This document shows, piece after piece, positions 12,853 through 13,032 of a stretch of 13,032 bases of DNA (within the stretch, counting starts at the first letter, position 1; every line of letters starts with the position of its first letter). The notes beneath the pieces are model-generated. The model was not told the DNA's origin and searched no databases. It worked only from the letters and a program-made list of their open reading frames with translations. Source of the stretch: an uncultured Clostridia bacterium (lineage in GTDB: Bacteria; Bacillota; Clostridia; Lachnospirales; CAMVHY01). The position numbers were made by a program, and so were the translations under genes. The DNA lies in NCBI GenBank assembly GCA_946415665.1, contig CAMKTI010000043.1, positions 1 to 13,032 on the forward strand. The letters are read 5' to 3'.

Positions 12853-13032
12853 TTAATTTTCTTTTTGATAAATATATTTTCGAGTTGCTAGATAGTATCT
12901 ACATGAAAAAAATTTAAAAGAATGACAATACATAAAGATACAACGAACATAAATGGAAGCGATAAAACCATCGAACATTTTAGCGTATCGAGTGGCGATA
13001 CCGCGCCAACGTTTAAAAGCAAGGAAAGTATT
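12853..13032 (-). CDS. IS5-family transposase, C-terminal part (59 codons, runs off the right edge)
   Basis: The minus strand from the window edge reads NTFLAFKRWRGIATRYAKMF then DGFIASIYVRCIFMYCHSF, the C-terminal part of IS5/IS427-group transposases just after the catalytic Glu, which would lie beyond the edge. The frame is intact here. It does not stop inside the element. It runs through the terminal repeat (SCRYY) into host DNA and ends at TAA 12855-12853, which adds about 13 residues not coded by the element. This suggests loss of the natural stop or a small shift near the end. Whether the rest of the gene is intact cannot be seen. Confidence 0.85.
   Translation of the reverse strand, partial: NTFLAFKRWRGIATRYAKMFDGFIASIYVRCIFMYCHSFKFFSCRYYLATRKYIYQKEN
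12891..13032 (-). mobile_element. IS5-family (IS427-like) element, cut by the right window edge
   Basis: The element end is placed at 12891, where GATAGTATCTACAT begins after TA (12889-12890). This resembles the end of the left-edge element, GGTAGTGTTCACAT after TA. It was inserted shortly after the rpsR operon terminator and lies in the same orientation as the left copy. Confidence 0.75.

Overview
The window is very AT-rich DNA from a low-G+C, Gram-positive, endospore-lineage bacterium, most likely a Clostridia relative. The evidence is an LL-diaminopimelate aminotransferase next to dapF, SpoIIIAE, a BofA-like protein paired with a DUF2508 (YaaL-type) protein, a trmK-nif3 pair, an rpsF-ssb-rpsR operon, strong GGAGG ribosome sites and frequent TTG or GTG starts. 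The AT bias, insertion-sequence remnants and an isolated spoIIIAE would fit a host-restricted, shrinking genome, but that is inference.

Layout. 1-502: left-cut remnant of an IS5-family (IS427-like) element on the minus strand, with a broken transposase. 503-4296: two plus-strand paralogous genes of unknown function (672 and 408 aa). Each is a complete cassette: TTGACA-17-TTTAAT promoter, a hairpin at the predicted 5' end of the mRNA, an AGGAGTG-type ribosome site, the coding region and a related terminator. 4327-6426: minus-strand dapF-dapL operon for meso-diaminopimelate. 6530-7654: lone plus-strand spoIIIAE with a candidate sigma-E promoter. 7760-8304: minus-strand DUF2508 and BofA-like genes. 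8399-8656: small TSCPD-domain protein with its own promoter. 8865-10303: overlapping trmK and nif3-like genes. 10390-10662: rpsT. 10663-10964: complex non-coding stretch with palindromes and a terminator-like hairpin. 10965-11603: unknown 212-aa gene. 11780-12786: rpsF-ssb-rpsR operon. 12891-13032: 3' end of a second IS5-family element in the same orientation as the first.

How the genes relate. DapF and DapL act in the same branch of lysine and peptidoglycan precursor synthesis. SpoIIIAE and BofA belong to mother-cell sporulation functions in characterised Firmicutes. TrmK, S20, S6, S18 and SSB are translation and replication housekeeping genes.

The least explained part is the duplicated cassette at 503-4296. 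Its promoter, leader hairpin (with one compensated base-pair change between the copies) and terminator are conserved along with the protein. The larger protein also looks like an internal tandem duplication of the unit present once in the smaller one. I do not recognise the family.
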